Positions 15,522 to 23,677 of a stretch of 32,070 nt of DNA are shown piece after piece. The position numbers and the translations under genes were made by a program. Below the pieces are notes generated by a model. The model had not been told where the DNA came from, ran no database searches, and saw only the letters and a program-made list of their open reading frames with translations. Positions within the stretch are counted from its first letter, which is position 1. Each line of letters begins with the position of its first letter. This DNA comes from JAWKTM01 sp041399085 (GTDB lineage: Bacteria > Planctomycetota > Planctomycetia > Pirellulales > Pirellulaceae), in contig JAWKTM010000074.1 of NCBI GenBank assembly GCA_041399085.1, positions 1 through 32,070 of the forward strand, written 5' to 3'.

Positions 15522-17678
15522 TCAACGACGAGTGCGACGCAAACACGAGACCGATCGCCAATTCAGTCCAGGCTGTCTCTCGTCCTGGTGTTTGATAACG
15601 CTGATCGGCTCGGTTTCGCGGTACGGTTGACCACGCCGATACAGGGCCAATCGACTTCGCAGGCCGTTGATCAGCTCCAAGTCGTCCGCTCGCTCGGCCA
15701 TTTCCAGGCCTTTTTCCGCGGCGGAGATCGCTTCGTCGAACTTGCCTTGGTCTGCCTGAGCCGCCGCGATGGCGTCCCACAATCGCGGCGTCACAACCTT
15801 TCCCGATTGTCGGAGACGCTCGGCGATCTGCAGAGCTGCGCGGCTGTCGCGCAAGGAATCGTCGGCTGTCGACGCCAGGATCCAGGAACGCCACAAGTCG
15901 GCGCCCCGCAGTTCCGGGCGAATTGAGATGGCCTTGCCCATTAGCTCGACAGCCTCGGCTGACTGATGATTCTGATACAGGGCCATGCCCAATCGAAACG
16001 CCGCTTGCCCGTGATTCGGTTGCACCTTGAGAGCCCGACGATACAAATCGACGGCCGCCGGGAAATCGCCTTCCCGCGCGCGAAGATTCCCATAGTTGAT
16101 ATAACCCAACACATAGGACGGATCCGTTCGAATCGCGGCCTCATAATGCTCGATGGCCTTCACCGTATCGCCCAATCGCGCGTGCGCGATGCCAAGCCCC
16201 GTGTGGGTCTTGCCGCGTTCGATAATCTTCAGCGACTTCTCCAATTGCTCGATTTGTGCCTCGCTTTGCCCGTCTCGCCCTAAGACTTGGCCGTAGGTAA
16301 ACAACGCGCGATAGTTCCACGGCGAAAGCTCGACGGATTTTGCCCACAGCGGAATGTGCTCGGCATAGTCCCGGTTGCGATTGACCGTGGTGATGATTAA
16401 GCACAACGTGGCCAGTGTCACGGCCGTGCGTAACGCCAGCCGCCGAGCGCTTTCGTCCTCGATCGCTCGCAGGCTGAGCCCATAGAGAACGGCGACCACC
16501 AACACTACGACCGAAGCCAACGGCACATACATTCGATGCTCGAACGCCAAGTCGGCGATTGGCATGAAGCTAGAAGTCGGCGCGAGCACAATGAAGAACG
16601 ACATCCCCAGAAATCCAAACGGCGAGCGCCGCCAACAGCCAATCGCGCTGGCAACGAACATCAGCGTCACCACGACGCCGGGCACGATCACTTGCCAAAA
16701 TCCGTGAGCCACCGGCCAACCGTAATCAATGTTCAGCGGATGGGGCCAAAACGTAAGTCGCAAATAGTGCAGGATCACACCCGGCTGGCTACGAAAATAC
16801 TCCCACGCCGTGACGCCTTGATATCCGAAGCCGGCCGACACCTCGGCGCCCTTGGCAATCGCTTCTTCGCTGGGTCCTACCGCGGCAGGCAAGGCAGCCC
16901 AGACCAACCGCAACGCGGCTAAGACGACCAGCAAATGGACGAATCCGCGACGACGCAACATCTCGCCGGGGCTGGACTGTAAGAAAACCCAGTCGTACAA
17001 CAGCAGCACGGCTGGCATCACCACGGCAACTTCCTTGGACCAAGTCGCCGCCAACATGGATGCGGCGCAACCCAACTGCCACAACCAACTCCATCGGCCC
17101 GCTGCGCCGCGTAGGAAGCAATACAACGACAGCAGCATAAACATTCCCATCATCGATTCGCATCGCTGAATCACATAGGTGACGCTTTCCGTTTGCAGCG
17201 GATGAACCATCCACAACAACGCAGAGACAAACGCAATTCCGTCTGCCGACGTTTCAAAGCGTCCGGCGAACCGTGGCAGCAGCAACGTCCGCCGCACGAC
17301 GCCGAACAAAGCTAACCCGGCCACGATATGCACAAAAAAGTTGAATACGTGGTAGCCGAATGTGTTTAGTTCGCCAAAGTGGAAATTCACGGCCAGGGTC
17401 AGATTGGTGAGCGGCCGGAGGCTGATCCAAACGCCGCTCAATGGCCATAAATGGCGAATGGCGTTGTTATCGACGATGGCATGCGTGTCGTCGAAGGTGA
17501 ACGGGGCCGCGAAACTGTTGCGGTAAGCCCATAGCGTCGCCAGCATCAGCAGTAAAATCATGCGGACGCGGCGGCGGGCCGGCGATACGGGACGCACGTC
17601 GCGCTGTGTCGCTTGTGGCTCTGGCACGGCGGGTTCCGACGCCGAACCAGGCGTGGATTTCGTGGAAGATGCAATCAT
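15522..17678 (-). CDS. TMTC-like polytopic glycosyltransferase with C-terminal TPR repeats
   Basis: 718 residues from ATG 17678. A Pro/Ala-rich cytoplasmic start is followed by about ten hydrophobic segments to about residue 440, then a soluble domain of about 270 residues with tetratricopeptide repeats (for example KTHTGLGIAHARLGDTVKAI, ALKVQPNHGQAAFRLGMAL, DEAISAAEKGLEMAE). The first extracytoplasmic loop has FTFDDTHAIVDN with an acidic pair, as in GT-C enzymes, and FEHRMYVPLASV matches the conserved (S/F)EHRMY-P segment of TMTC proteins. Eukaryotic TMTCs are protein O-mannosyltransferases; bacterial members are uncharacterised, so protein glycosylation is inferred. Residues upstream of ATG 17678 are Arg-rich and not part of the fold. 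It diverges from the GT-C operon at 17958. Confidence 0.83.
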   Translation of the reverse strand: MIASSTKSTPGSASEPAVPEPQATQRDVRPVSPARRRVRMILLLMLATLWAYRNSFAAPFTFDDTHAIVDNNAIRHLWPLSGVWISLRPLTNLTLAVNFHFGELNTFGYHVFNFFVHIVAGLALFGVVRRTLLLPRFAGRFETSADGIAFVSALLWMVHPLQTESVTYVIQRCESMMGMFMLLSLYCFLRGAAGRWSWLWQLGCAASMLAATWSKEVAVVMPAVLLLYDWVFLQSSPGEMLRRRGFVHLLVVLAALRLVWAALPAAVGPSEEAIAKGAEVSAGFGYQGVTAWEYFRSQPGVILHYLRLTFWPHPLNIDYGWPVAHGFWQVIVPGVVVTLMFVASAIGCWRRSPFGFLGMSFFIVLAPTSSFMPIADLAFEHRMYVPLASVVVLVVAVLYGLSLRAIEDESARRLALRTAVTLATLCLIITTVNRNRDYAEHIPLWAKSVELSPWNYRALFTYGQVLGRDGQSEAQIEQLEKSLKIIERGKTHTGLGIAHARLGDTVKAIEHYEAAIRTDPSYVLGYINYGNLRAREGDFPAAVDLYRRALKVQPNHGQAAFRLGMALYQNHQSAEAVELMGKAISIRPELRGADLWRSWILASTADDSLRDSRAALQIAERLRQSGKVVTPRLWDAIAAAQADQGKFDEAISAAEKGLEMAERADDLELINGLRSRLALYRRGQPYRETEPISVIKHQDERQPGLNWRSVSCLRRTRR

Positions 17679-17957
17679 GATGGACAGGTGAAATGCCAAG
17701 CCCCGGCAAACGACAATTGAAAACGGCCGACGCGGTCCGTGCCTATGACAACGTTGGGGACCGCCGGACGACACGGCTTGTGACTTTGCGGTCCGGCAGC
17801 CCCGCCGGCGCAATCGCACGAGATCCAGCTTAGTTACGCCGACAGTTTTCGCTACCTCCGCAGTAGACTGGGCATAACTTGAGCGGACCTTCGGTCGTTA
17901 TCGTCCACCGAGCGGAGCGTTTTTCTGCCTGACTTGCACAGCTCAAACGGAAGCATC

Positions 17958-18386
17958 GTGAACGAAAGCCGACTTTCATCCAGACGCCGTGCCGTCGTTA
18001 TTCTCGCGGCGTTGATGACGCTGTGGGCCGGGTGGAACGCGCGACAAGCCTTGCGGTCCGAACTGGCGATTGATCCGGCGACCGCCTATGCGATTCGCTT
18101 TGCCGCCGTGCGGAAAGTGCTCGACCGCCTTCGTGTCGACCACGCCGCTTACCTCGGCTTTCAACCGCCGACGGATTCCACGATCGAAGCTGCGCTCTGG
18201 CCCACCGTGGCCCAATACGCCCGTGCGCCAGTCGTTCTGGATGAGTCCGACGAAGCTCGCTACGTGGTGGCCGACTTTGCGGACTCTTCCACGATGCGGC
18301 AGTTTTTGGGCGACACACATTGGACTGTTGTGACGGTCGACCATGAAATGCTGGCCGCTCTCTTGGATCGCGGAGAAAACCGATGA
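17958..18386 (+). CDS. Small membrane-anchored protein, first gene of a three-gene operon
   Basis: 142 residues from GTG 17958 (an upstream TTG at 17934 is possible; GGAAG lies seven bases before the GTG). One N-terminal transmembrane helix at about 11-27 (AVVILAALMTLWAGWNA) is followed by a soluble domain of about 110 residues with alternating helices and strands (AYAIRFAAVRKVLDRLRVDH, VVLDESDEARYVVADFA, WTVVTVDHEMLAALL). I do not recognise the family. Its stop overlaps the start of the next gene as ATGA, so translation is probably coupled. It may be a partner of the GT-C-like protein that follows. Confidence 0.8.
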   Translation: MNESRLSSRRRAVVILAALMTLWAGWNARQALRSELAIDPATAYAIRFAAVRKVLDRLRVDHAAYLGFQPPTDSTIEAALWPTVAQYARAPVVLDESDEARYVVADFADSSTMRQFLGDTHWTVVTVDHEMLAALLDRGENR

Positions 18387-19843
18387 TCCTATTGCTGGTG
18401 CATGCCGTGACGGCCGCGGCTTTGGGCTGGGCGGTTGTGGATTGGTGTTTACATGAGTCCGATCGCCGGCTTCCCCTGAGCATTCGATTGCCACTGGCGA
18501 TCGGCATCGGATTCGGCCTCGCGTCGTTCATCCTATTTGGAATCGCACTCCTAGTGGGATCCATAAGTCGGCTTGCTCTATGGTGCGAGTTGGGCTTTCT
18601 ACTCGGCGCCGCGACTCTGTTATTCATCTCGCGCAGCCATAGCGTCTTTGGTGGCGTCGTCCACAAACCGAGGGTCCGCCAAGATGTGACGACTTTTCGC
18701 TTGCGGCTCTCCTCCGTCCGTCCTCGATGGCTTCTGGCAATGTTATGTCTCACACTCCTATTCGGAATAATAACATTCACCGCCGCAACCAAGTCTCGGC
18801 CTCATGGTCGTTGGGACGCATGGCTGATTTGGAATCGGCGAGCTCGGTTCTTATTGGACGATGAAGAACGCTGGCAAACGGCGCTAACAAGTCCCGTTGC
18901 GGCGGGCGGACATCCCGACTACCCGCTGCTATTGCCTCTGACAGTGGCTCGCGGTTGGCGATTGCTTGGTGATCGCTCTCCACTATTCTCGCAAAGCGTC
19001 GCCGCCGCCTATGCGCTGTCGACGGTTCTTCTACTGGGAGGGGTTATTGGAAGTCTGCGCGATACGCCGCTCGGCCTCATCGCTGCGATCGCCTTGGCTT
19101 CCACCGCGTTCTGGTGGCAACAGGCAAGCTGGCAGTACGCGGATGTTCCGCTGGCGTTTTACTGTTTGGCCGGTGTCGGTTGTTTGGCCATGATCGACAG
19201 ACGACACTCTCACGGCCGTAAGTTCATGCTTGCGGGAGCATGTTTTGGATTGGCTGCTTGGACCAAGAATGAAGGCCTCTTGTGGGCTTTGGCCGCCGTG
19301 GTGGCCACGCTCTGCGTCAACAGGCAAGGCAAGCTTGGCGGCTCGCGATGGCGTGACACGGCGTGGCTTCTAGCCGGACTCACTCCCATTCTGTTCGCCG
19401 TGCTGGCTTACAAACTTTGCTTTGCCGCGGCCAATGATTTAATTGCCGGACAAAGTCTGTCCGCCACTACCGCTCGCCTGCTTGATCCGATGCGATACCG
19501 CGCATGGCTCTCGGCTTTGATAACGTATCCGCCCCAACTGTTCGGAGCATTGGGTATGCTGTTAATGGCGATCTTCGCGACGCAGGGTCTTCGGCGTCGA
19601 CCGTGGCGGCAACAAGCACTGGCTCGCATCGCCATCTTGTTAGTCGTCGTCCTTCTCGGTTACCAATTCGTGTTTCTTACCACGCCCCAAGATCTACCGT
19701 GGCATTTGGCGACGGCCTATTTGCGGACGTTGCTGCACCTATGGCCCAGCGTGTTGCTGCTGTGCTTCACAAGTTTGTCCACGGTTGGTTCCTCGACGGA
19801 ATGCCGAATTCGTGCCATGGCTGAAAGAGAGACTCTTAGATGA
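18383..19843 (+). CDS. Polytopic GT-C-fold glycosyltransferase-like membrane protein
   Basis: 486 residues with about eleven predicted hydrophobic segments along the whole length. After a first block of membrane helices the loop GRWDAWLIWNRRARFLL (142-158), followed by HPDYPLLLP at 177-185, resembles bacterial GT-C enzymes of the dolichyl/undecaprenyl-phosphate-sugar mannosyltransferase type, where an acidic residue in this loop (here Asp145) is catalytic. A later conserved-looking stretch is WQYADVPLAFYCLAGV, followed by GLAAWTKNEGLLWALAAV. The sugar donor would be lipid-linked; the acceptor cannot be told from sequence. It is coupled by ATGA overlaps to the genes on both sides. Confidence 0.8.
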   Translation: MILLLVHAVTAAALGWAVVDWCLHESDRRLPLSIRLPLAIGIGFGLASFILFGIALLVGSISRLALWCELGFLLGAATLLFISRSHSVFGGVVHKPRVRQDVTTFRLRLSSVRPRWLLAMLCLTLLFGIITFTAATKSRPHGRWDAWLIWNRRARFLLDDEERWQTALTSPVAAGGHPDYPLLLPLTVARGWRLLGDRSPLFSQSVAAAYALSTVLLLGGVIGSLRDTPLGLIAAIALASTAFWWQQASWQYADVPLAFYCLAGVGCLAMIDRRHSHGRKFMLAGACFGLAAWTKNEGLLWALAAVVATLCVNRQGKLGGSRWRDTAWLLAGLTPILFAVLAYKLCFAAANDLIAGQSLSATTARLLDPMRYRAWLSALITYPPQLFGALGMLLMAIFATQGLRRRPWRQQALARIAILLVVVLLGYQFVFLTTPQDLPWHLATAYLRTLLHLWPSVLLLCFTSLSTVGSSTECRIRAMAERETLR

Positions 19844-20610
19844 TATACACAACCATTGTCAAACTTATGCAGCCATATCCGCTACTGATGCTACTTACCG
19901 TTTTGGCACTGGTGAGATTGTGGTGGCGCGTTCCGGAAGCCCGTCGAGCGACTTTGTGGGTCGCATTGCCGCTGGGATTGTTTATCGCCCACTCTACCAC
20001 CGTTGTAACGCACCAAGTGAGCGCGAATGCTGGAGGAGCCGTATCCTTATTTGAAAGCTCCCCAGAAAACGCCCAGGCCATTGTGGTGTTGGGGGCGGGC
20101 GTGTATCCAGCGGATGAAGTTGTGCCGGTGGCGTGGATTGGCGAGCGGGCAACGTTTCGCTGTCTCGAAGCGGCCCGGTTGTATCACGCTGGGCGAGCAC
20201 GTCCCGTGCTAGTCAGCGGCGGAATTGTCGATCCGACGCTCGACGCACCGTCGGAGGCCGAGTTGATGCGCGATCTACTAATTCGCTTGGGCGTCCCAGA
20301 CAATGATATCTTGTTGGAGTCGGCGTCCACGGACACTTGGAGTAACGCCGTCGCATCCTCGCGCCGGCTGAAAGAGGCGGCGATCGAGGAAGTTGTCCTC
20401 GTTACCGATGCCACTCACATGGGACGCGCCGTTCGCTGCTTTGAGAGTCAAGCGCTTCGAGTCACGCCCGCCGCTTCGGATTATGAAACGGCGGGCTTCT
20501 TGAACCGTCCGCAGGACTATTTGCCATCGGTCGACGCGGCCGAGACCAGCGAGGAAGTCTTCCACGAATGGCTCGGCACGATCGTGTTTTGGCTGCAAGG
20601 CAAACGTTAG
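19840..20610 (+). CDS. YdcF/ElyC-like DUF218 protein
   Basis: 256 residues. Two N-terminal hydrophobic segments (about 13-26 and 39-53) precede a DUF218 domain: AQAIVVLGAGVYP at about 78-90, FRCLEAARLYHAGRARPVLVSGG, a conserved TDTWSNAVASSRRL segment, and VVLVTDATHMGRAVRCFE. Family members such as SanA and ElyC are tied to envelope integrity and peptidoglycan or lipid-carrier metabolism, but the biochemical activity is not settled. It is the last gene of the operon, joined by an ATGA overlap to the GT-C-like gene; this suggests a role in lipid-linked sugar or envelope processing (inference). Confidence 0.87.
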   Translation: MIYTTIVKLMQPYPLLMLLTVLALVRLWWRVPEARRATLWVALPLGLFIAHSTTVVTHQVSANAGGAVSLFESSPENAQAIVVLGAGVYPADEVVPVAWIGERATFRCLEAARLYHAGRARPVLVSGGIVDPTLDAPSEAELMRDLLIRLGVPDNDILLESASTDTWSNAVASSRRLKEAAIEEVVLVTDATHMGRAVRCFESQALRVTPAASDYETAGFLNRPQDYLPSVDAAETSEEVFHEWLGTIVFWLQGKR

Positions 20611-20630
20611 CATCTTGTGCTGGAAGATGC
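20610..20630. terminator. Hairpin between convergent genes
   Basis: GCATCTT (20610-20616) pairs with AAGATGC (20624-20630) around a seven-base loop, overlapping the stop of the YdcF-like gene and 23 bases from the porin stop. There is no T-tract, so terminator function is only possible. Confidence 0.35.
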
Positions 20631-20653
20631 CTCGCAGCATCCGAATACGCTGC

Positions 20654-22036
20654 TTAGAACGTCATGATCGCATCGAATGCAAACGTCTGTAGGTTGTCGC
20701 GAGTGCCGTTGGCAAAGACCGGAGCTCCATCGGTCCAGTCGAATCGCACTTCGGGACGAATGGTGAGATTCGCGGTGGGAGTCCAGTTCATGCCAATGGT
20801 GGCGTCGTAGTAATCCGCATCGACGCCAGCGATGCGAGCGCCGTCGCTGTCGTCGAACCACTCGAAGCGGAATCCCATTTTCCAACAATCGTTGATCGTG
20901 TACAGCAAATACTGGTTGATGCCGTACCATTCACTGTTTCCGGCGCCGAGTCCTGAATTCACGCCCAGATCGTGTTGAAAGACATAGTTCAGGCGGTCGG
21001 CGAGCGCCACGTCGACCACGATGCTGTTCATATAGATATTCCCTGCATTTTGCGAAGTTCCCGGCGCGCTGGTGCCGTCCCCAAAGTCGCCCGCATTGGC
21101 GGCCCAAATCACCTTGACCTTTTCGCTTACTTGCGCGGCGACTCCGCCCAAGAATGTATGGGCGTCCAGATAGTTGTCGAAACCGCTATCCCAGCCAAAT
21201 GTATAACCGCCCCACACCGTGAGATTGTCATTCACCGTCCATTCGGCCAGCGCGCCGGTATGAGTGAACGGTTCGCCATAGTTCATGGTATAGGCGTGGG
21301 AGTAGAAGAAGTTTCCGGTGGCGGGAACCACTTCGTAGCCAATGATGGTGAAGAAGTGACCTAGCTTCACCTTCACATCGTTATAAGCGATCTCGCCATA
21401 TATCTGCGGAATGGCCGATCCATATTCGACGCTGCTGTTCCAGCCAAAGTCCCAACCGCCGGAGCCGAACGTTTGCGTATCCGGGCCGTCCGCGCCGAAT
21501 ACATAGTCGATGCGGAAGCCAAAATCCCAGCCGCAGCCACCCGTATCCGTGGCCTTTTCAATCGTGGCCCATAGCTGGTTCAAGTAGAACTCGCCCGCGT
21601 TGCTGGAGAACGGCACCGGGTCATTGCGAATCGCGTTGTTGTCGCTGTTCAAGGTGATCCCACCCTGCACCCAGCCATTGAACGTGATCCCGTGGCCATT
21701 GTCGTTGGGGAACAACGTCCACGCTTCACATTCTTCCCCGATCAAATTGCCGCAGCGCGAGTCGCAATCGCCCTTCGATTCGCAACTCGGTCGCTCGTCG
21801 CACGTTTTCGGCTGCTCGCAACCACAGGCGGGTGAGTCGCACGAATCGCAATGTGCGGAGTTCGCCGATGTTCGGAAAAGATTGCTGTTGAGGATGTGGC
21901 TGGCTGGTTGCACGGCGGAAAATTCATCATCGCCAATGTGAAACGAGGCCTGTTGAGCTTGACCGATTTGGGAAAACCACAGAGTAACGCCGGCTACGCC
22001 AAGAGCCGCTGCCCAATTTCGAAGATTTACGTTCAT
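20654..22036 (-). CDS. Outer-membrane beta-barrel porin (BBP2/DUF1597 type) with Cys-rich N-terminal segment
   Basis: 460 residues. ATG 22036 has AAGGTG five bases upstream. A signal peptide (to about residue 28, ending GQAQQA) is followed by a linker, a Cys-rich segment with nine cysteines between residues 63 and 103 (CDSC, CGC and others), and then a barrel of alternating strands rich in Trp, Tyr, Gly and Asp (FNGWVQGGITLNSDNNA, CGWDFGFRIDYVFGADGPD, VKVKLGHFFTIIGYEVV, FFYSHAYTMNYGEPFTHTG, GMNWTPTANLTIRPEVRFDW). It ends IMTF with a C-terminal Phe, the usual outer-membrane insertion signal. The barrel matches the OmpL-like porin-2 family, widespread in planctomycetes. The Cys segment is unusual and could form disulfides or bind metal on the periplasmic side. 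Confidence 0.88.
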   Translation of the reverse strand: MNVNLRNWAAALGVAGVTLWFSQIGQAQQASFHIGDDEFSAVQPASHILNSNLFRTSANSAHCDSCDSPACGCEQPKTCDERPSCESKGDCDSRCGNLIGEECEAWTLFPNDNGHGITFNGWVQGGITLNSDNNAIRNDPVPFSSNAGEFYLNQLWATIEKATDTGGCGWDFGFRIDYVFGADGPDTQTFGSGGWDFGWNSSVEYGSAIPQIYGEIAYNDVKVKLGHFFTIIGYEVVPATGNFFYSHAYTMNYGEPFTHTGALAEWTVNDNLTVWGGYTFGWDSGFDNYLDAHTFLGGVAAQVSEKVKVIWAANAGDFGDGTSAPGTSQNAGNIYMNSIVVDVALADRLNYVFQHDLGVNSGLGAGNSEWYGINQYLLYTINDCWKMGFRFEWFDDSDGARIAGVDADYYDATIGMNWTPTANLTIRPEVRFDWTDGAPVFANGTRDNLQTFAFDAIMTF

Positions 22037-22288
22037 CGTCGCACCTTGAAAAGAACCATACTGCCCGCCTCAATTTCTAACTGGTTCTTCGATCACTACG
22101 ACAGGAATATCCAGAAGAATCATTCCTTCCGGCATTGTCCGCCTAGATTTCCTAAATCTCCTGGTCCGCGTTAGGTTGACGTTGACGTACCCGTTGGTTC
22201 CTGGGAAACTCCCGACGCCCAGGGTGGCGAGGGAGATTCGCCGCCGGTTTGCAATTCCAGGAAGGATCTTGAAAAGGAACGATTCGCC

Positions 22289-22969
22289 ATGAGGTGCGCA
22301 GTTTGGTTCGCGTGGTGCGGCGTGTGTTTGTTGGGATTGGTCGGGTGCGGCAGCAAGAGTGGAAACGACGCGGCAGCGAACGCGCAGCCCGCGGTGCAAG
22401 ACACTTCGTCGTCGACGTTGCCCGATTCGACATCCGCGTCGAAGCCCGAGCCGATCGTGGTTTCGCCACAAGTGCAGGAGAAGGTGGCTAAACTCCAGTC
22501 GCCGGATGCGGTCGTAATGTCGTTTTTGTCCGCCATGCGCGACGGCGATGAGCAGACGATTACGGCCTTGTTGAGCAACAAAGCGCGCGAGGCCACGGGC
22601 CAGCATGAAGAGTTGGCCATTCAGCCGCCGGGCAGCCCCGAATCGACTTATCGCGTGGAAACCGTCGAATTAGTAGACAACGAGGCGGGCGCTCATGTCA
22701 GCAGCATTTGGAGCGAACCGGATGGTCAAGGCGGTTCGGTCGAATACGAAGTCGTGTGGGTATTGCGTCGTGAGACGGACGGTTGGCGAATTGCAGGAAT
22801 GGCGACAATGATCGAGGAAGGATCGCCGCCGCTGTTCCTAAACTTCGAGAACCCCGAAGAGATGCTAGCGCTTCTCACCGCCGCTCAACAGCGACGCGTC
22901 GAGGCGGAAGCCGCTGCCTATCAAGCGCAGAACCCGGCCGTCGATCCGAATGCACCGGTGCAACGCTAG
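22289..22969 (+). CDS. Lipoprotein with NTF2-like C-terminal domain
   Basis: 226 residues; AAGGA lies ten bases before ATG 22289. The signal peptide ends in a clear lipobox LVGC (Cys20). A Ser/Ala/Pro-rich linker runs to about residue 55, then a compact alpha+beta domain: SPDAVVMSFLSAMRDGDEQTITALL, YRVETVELVDNEAGAHVSSIW, EYEVVWVLRRETDGWRIAGM. This is the helix-then-beta-sheet pattern of SnoaL/DUF4878-like NTF2 folds, usually ligand-binding or structural. The C-terminus is helical and Gln/Ala-rich. Function is not known. It diverges from the porin gene across about 250 bases and is followed by a strong terminator. Confidence 0.82.
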   Translation: MRCAVWFAWCGVCLLGLVGCGSKSGNDAAANAQPAVQDTSSSTLPDSTSASKPEPIVVSPQVQEKVAKLQSPDAVVMSFLSAMRDGDEQTITALLSNKAREATGQHEELAIQPPGSPESTYRVETVELVDNEAGAHVSSIWSEPDGQGGSVEYEVVWVLRRETDGWRIAGMATMIEEGSPPLFLNFENPEEMLALLTAAQQRRVEAEAAAYQAQNPAVDPNAPVQR

Positions 22970-23027
22970 CTTAGTCCGGCCATTCATCCTGCCGGCTTCG
23001 ACTGCGGGATTGTGTGACACAAAATGC

Positions 23028-23068
23028 GACCGGCCTCGGATTCATTTCCGAGGCCGGTCTTTGTATTT
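23028..23068 (+). terminator. Rho-independent terminator after the lipoprotein gene
   Basis: A perfect 13-bp stem, GACCGGCCTCGGA (23028-23040) with TCCGAGGCCGGTC (23047-23059), has a six-base loop and is followed by TTTGTATTT. It lies 59 bases after the lipoprotein stop. The left flank ACAAAA could give partial activity on the other strand. Confidence 0.88.
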
Positions 23069-23126
23069 CCCAAGGGTCAATCTATTGGCGGCGAGCGGTG
23101 ATTACGGAATGGGTTTTCCGGAGGCG

Positions 23127-23229
23127 ACCGGCAGATAAAAAATACCAGTACGCGGCGCAAGCCAGTGAGTTCGCCGACACACTCGCTCGCGCGTCGTGCT
23201 CGCATTTCGGTACATTCTCATCTGCCGGT
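23127..23229. repeat. Palindromic element with two inverted repeat units (copies B and C)
   Basis: ACCGGCAGAT (23127-23136) and its complement ATCTGCCGGT (23220-23229) bound a 103-bp element. Inside are two oppositely oriented units of the same family as 14286-14313: copy B at 23141-23168 on plus and copy C at 23180-23206 on minus. This is the layout of a REP doublet (BIME). An open frame across it on the minus strand is only the repeat read as protein. Confidence 0.72.
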
Positions 23230-23677
23230 AGCCTAATGAGCGCGAGTTTACCTGGTTTCTTAAGCGTCAACCGTCACTGCTCGCATTATGTTTGGCGAAG
23301 CTGGTTCGAGTTCTCGATCCGCAATGGCTGGAATGAAATATGTGTTGAGAGAGTGTAACAGGGTGAGGAAGGTTGGCGGCCGATGCGCCATGCCGCAAAT
23401 CGTTGTAAAACCTGTTTCGGGCCAACAATCTCTCTAGGTGAATCGCATCGGCTGAATTACGCTTTGAAAATCTTACCGACGAACAGCCTCGTGGGATGGA
23501 ACTTCGCCACCACGAAGGAAGGCCTGTAACTTGGCAAGCCACAGAGGTTTGCGTGGAACTAGCCGTTGTCGGTTGTCCTGTTTCGGGCCTTTGGCTCGAC
23601 GTTTGCAACCCCGCATGCGAACCCGCCGCAAGACGCGGCCGCTGATCCGGACCTCAATGTTCCAGGAGTTTTAGAGC
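23230..23677. other. Intergenic region upstream of the metallopeptidase
   Basis: About 450 bases with no supported gene. The only clear signal is an AGGAG at 23664-23668, nine bases before the metallopeptidase start. Several short open frames on both strands have no recognisable content. Confidence 0.6.

Noticed and set aside
23082..23270. 62-codon minus-strand frame upstream of the metallopeptidase
   Set aside because: It lies across the palindromic repeat doublet, has no ribosome-binding site, and its peptide similarity to a frame at 14.3 kb comes from the shared repeat.
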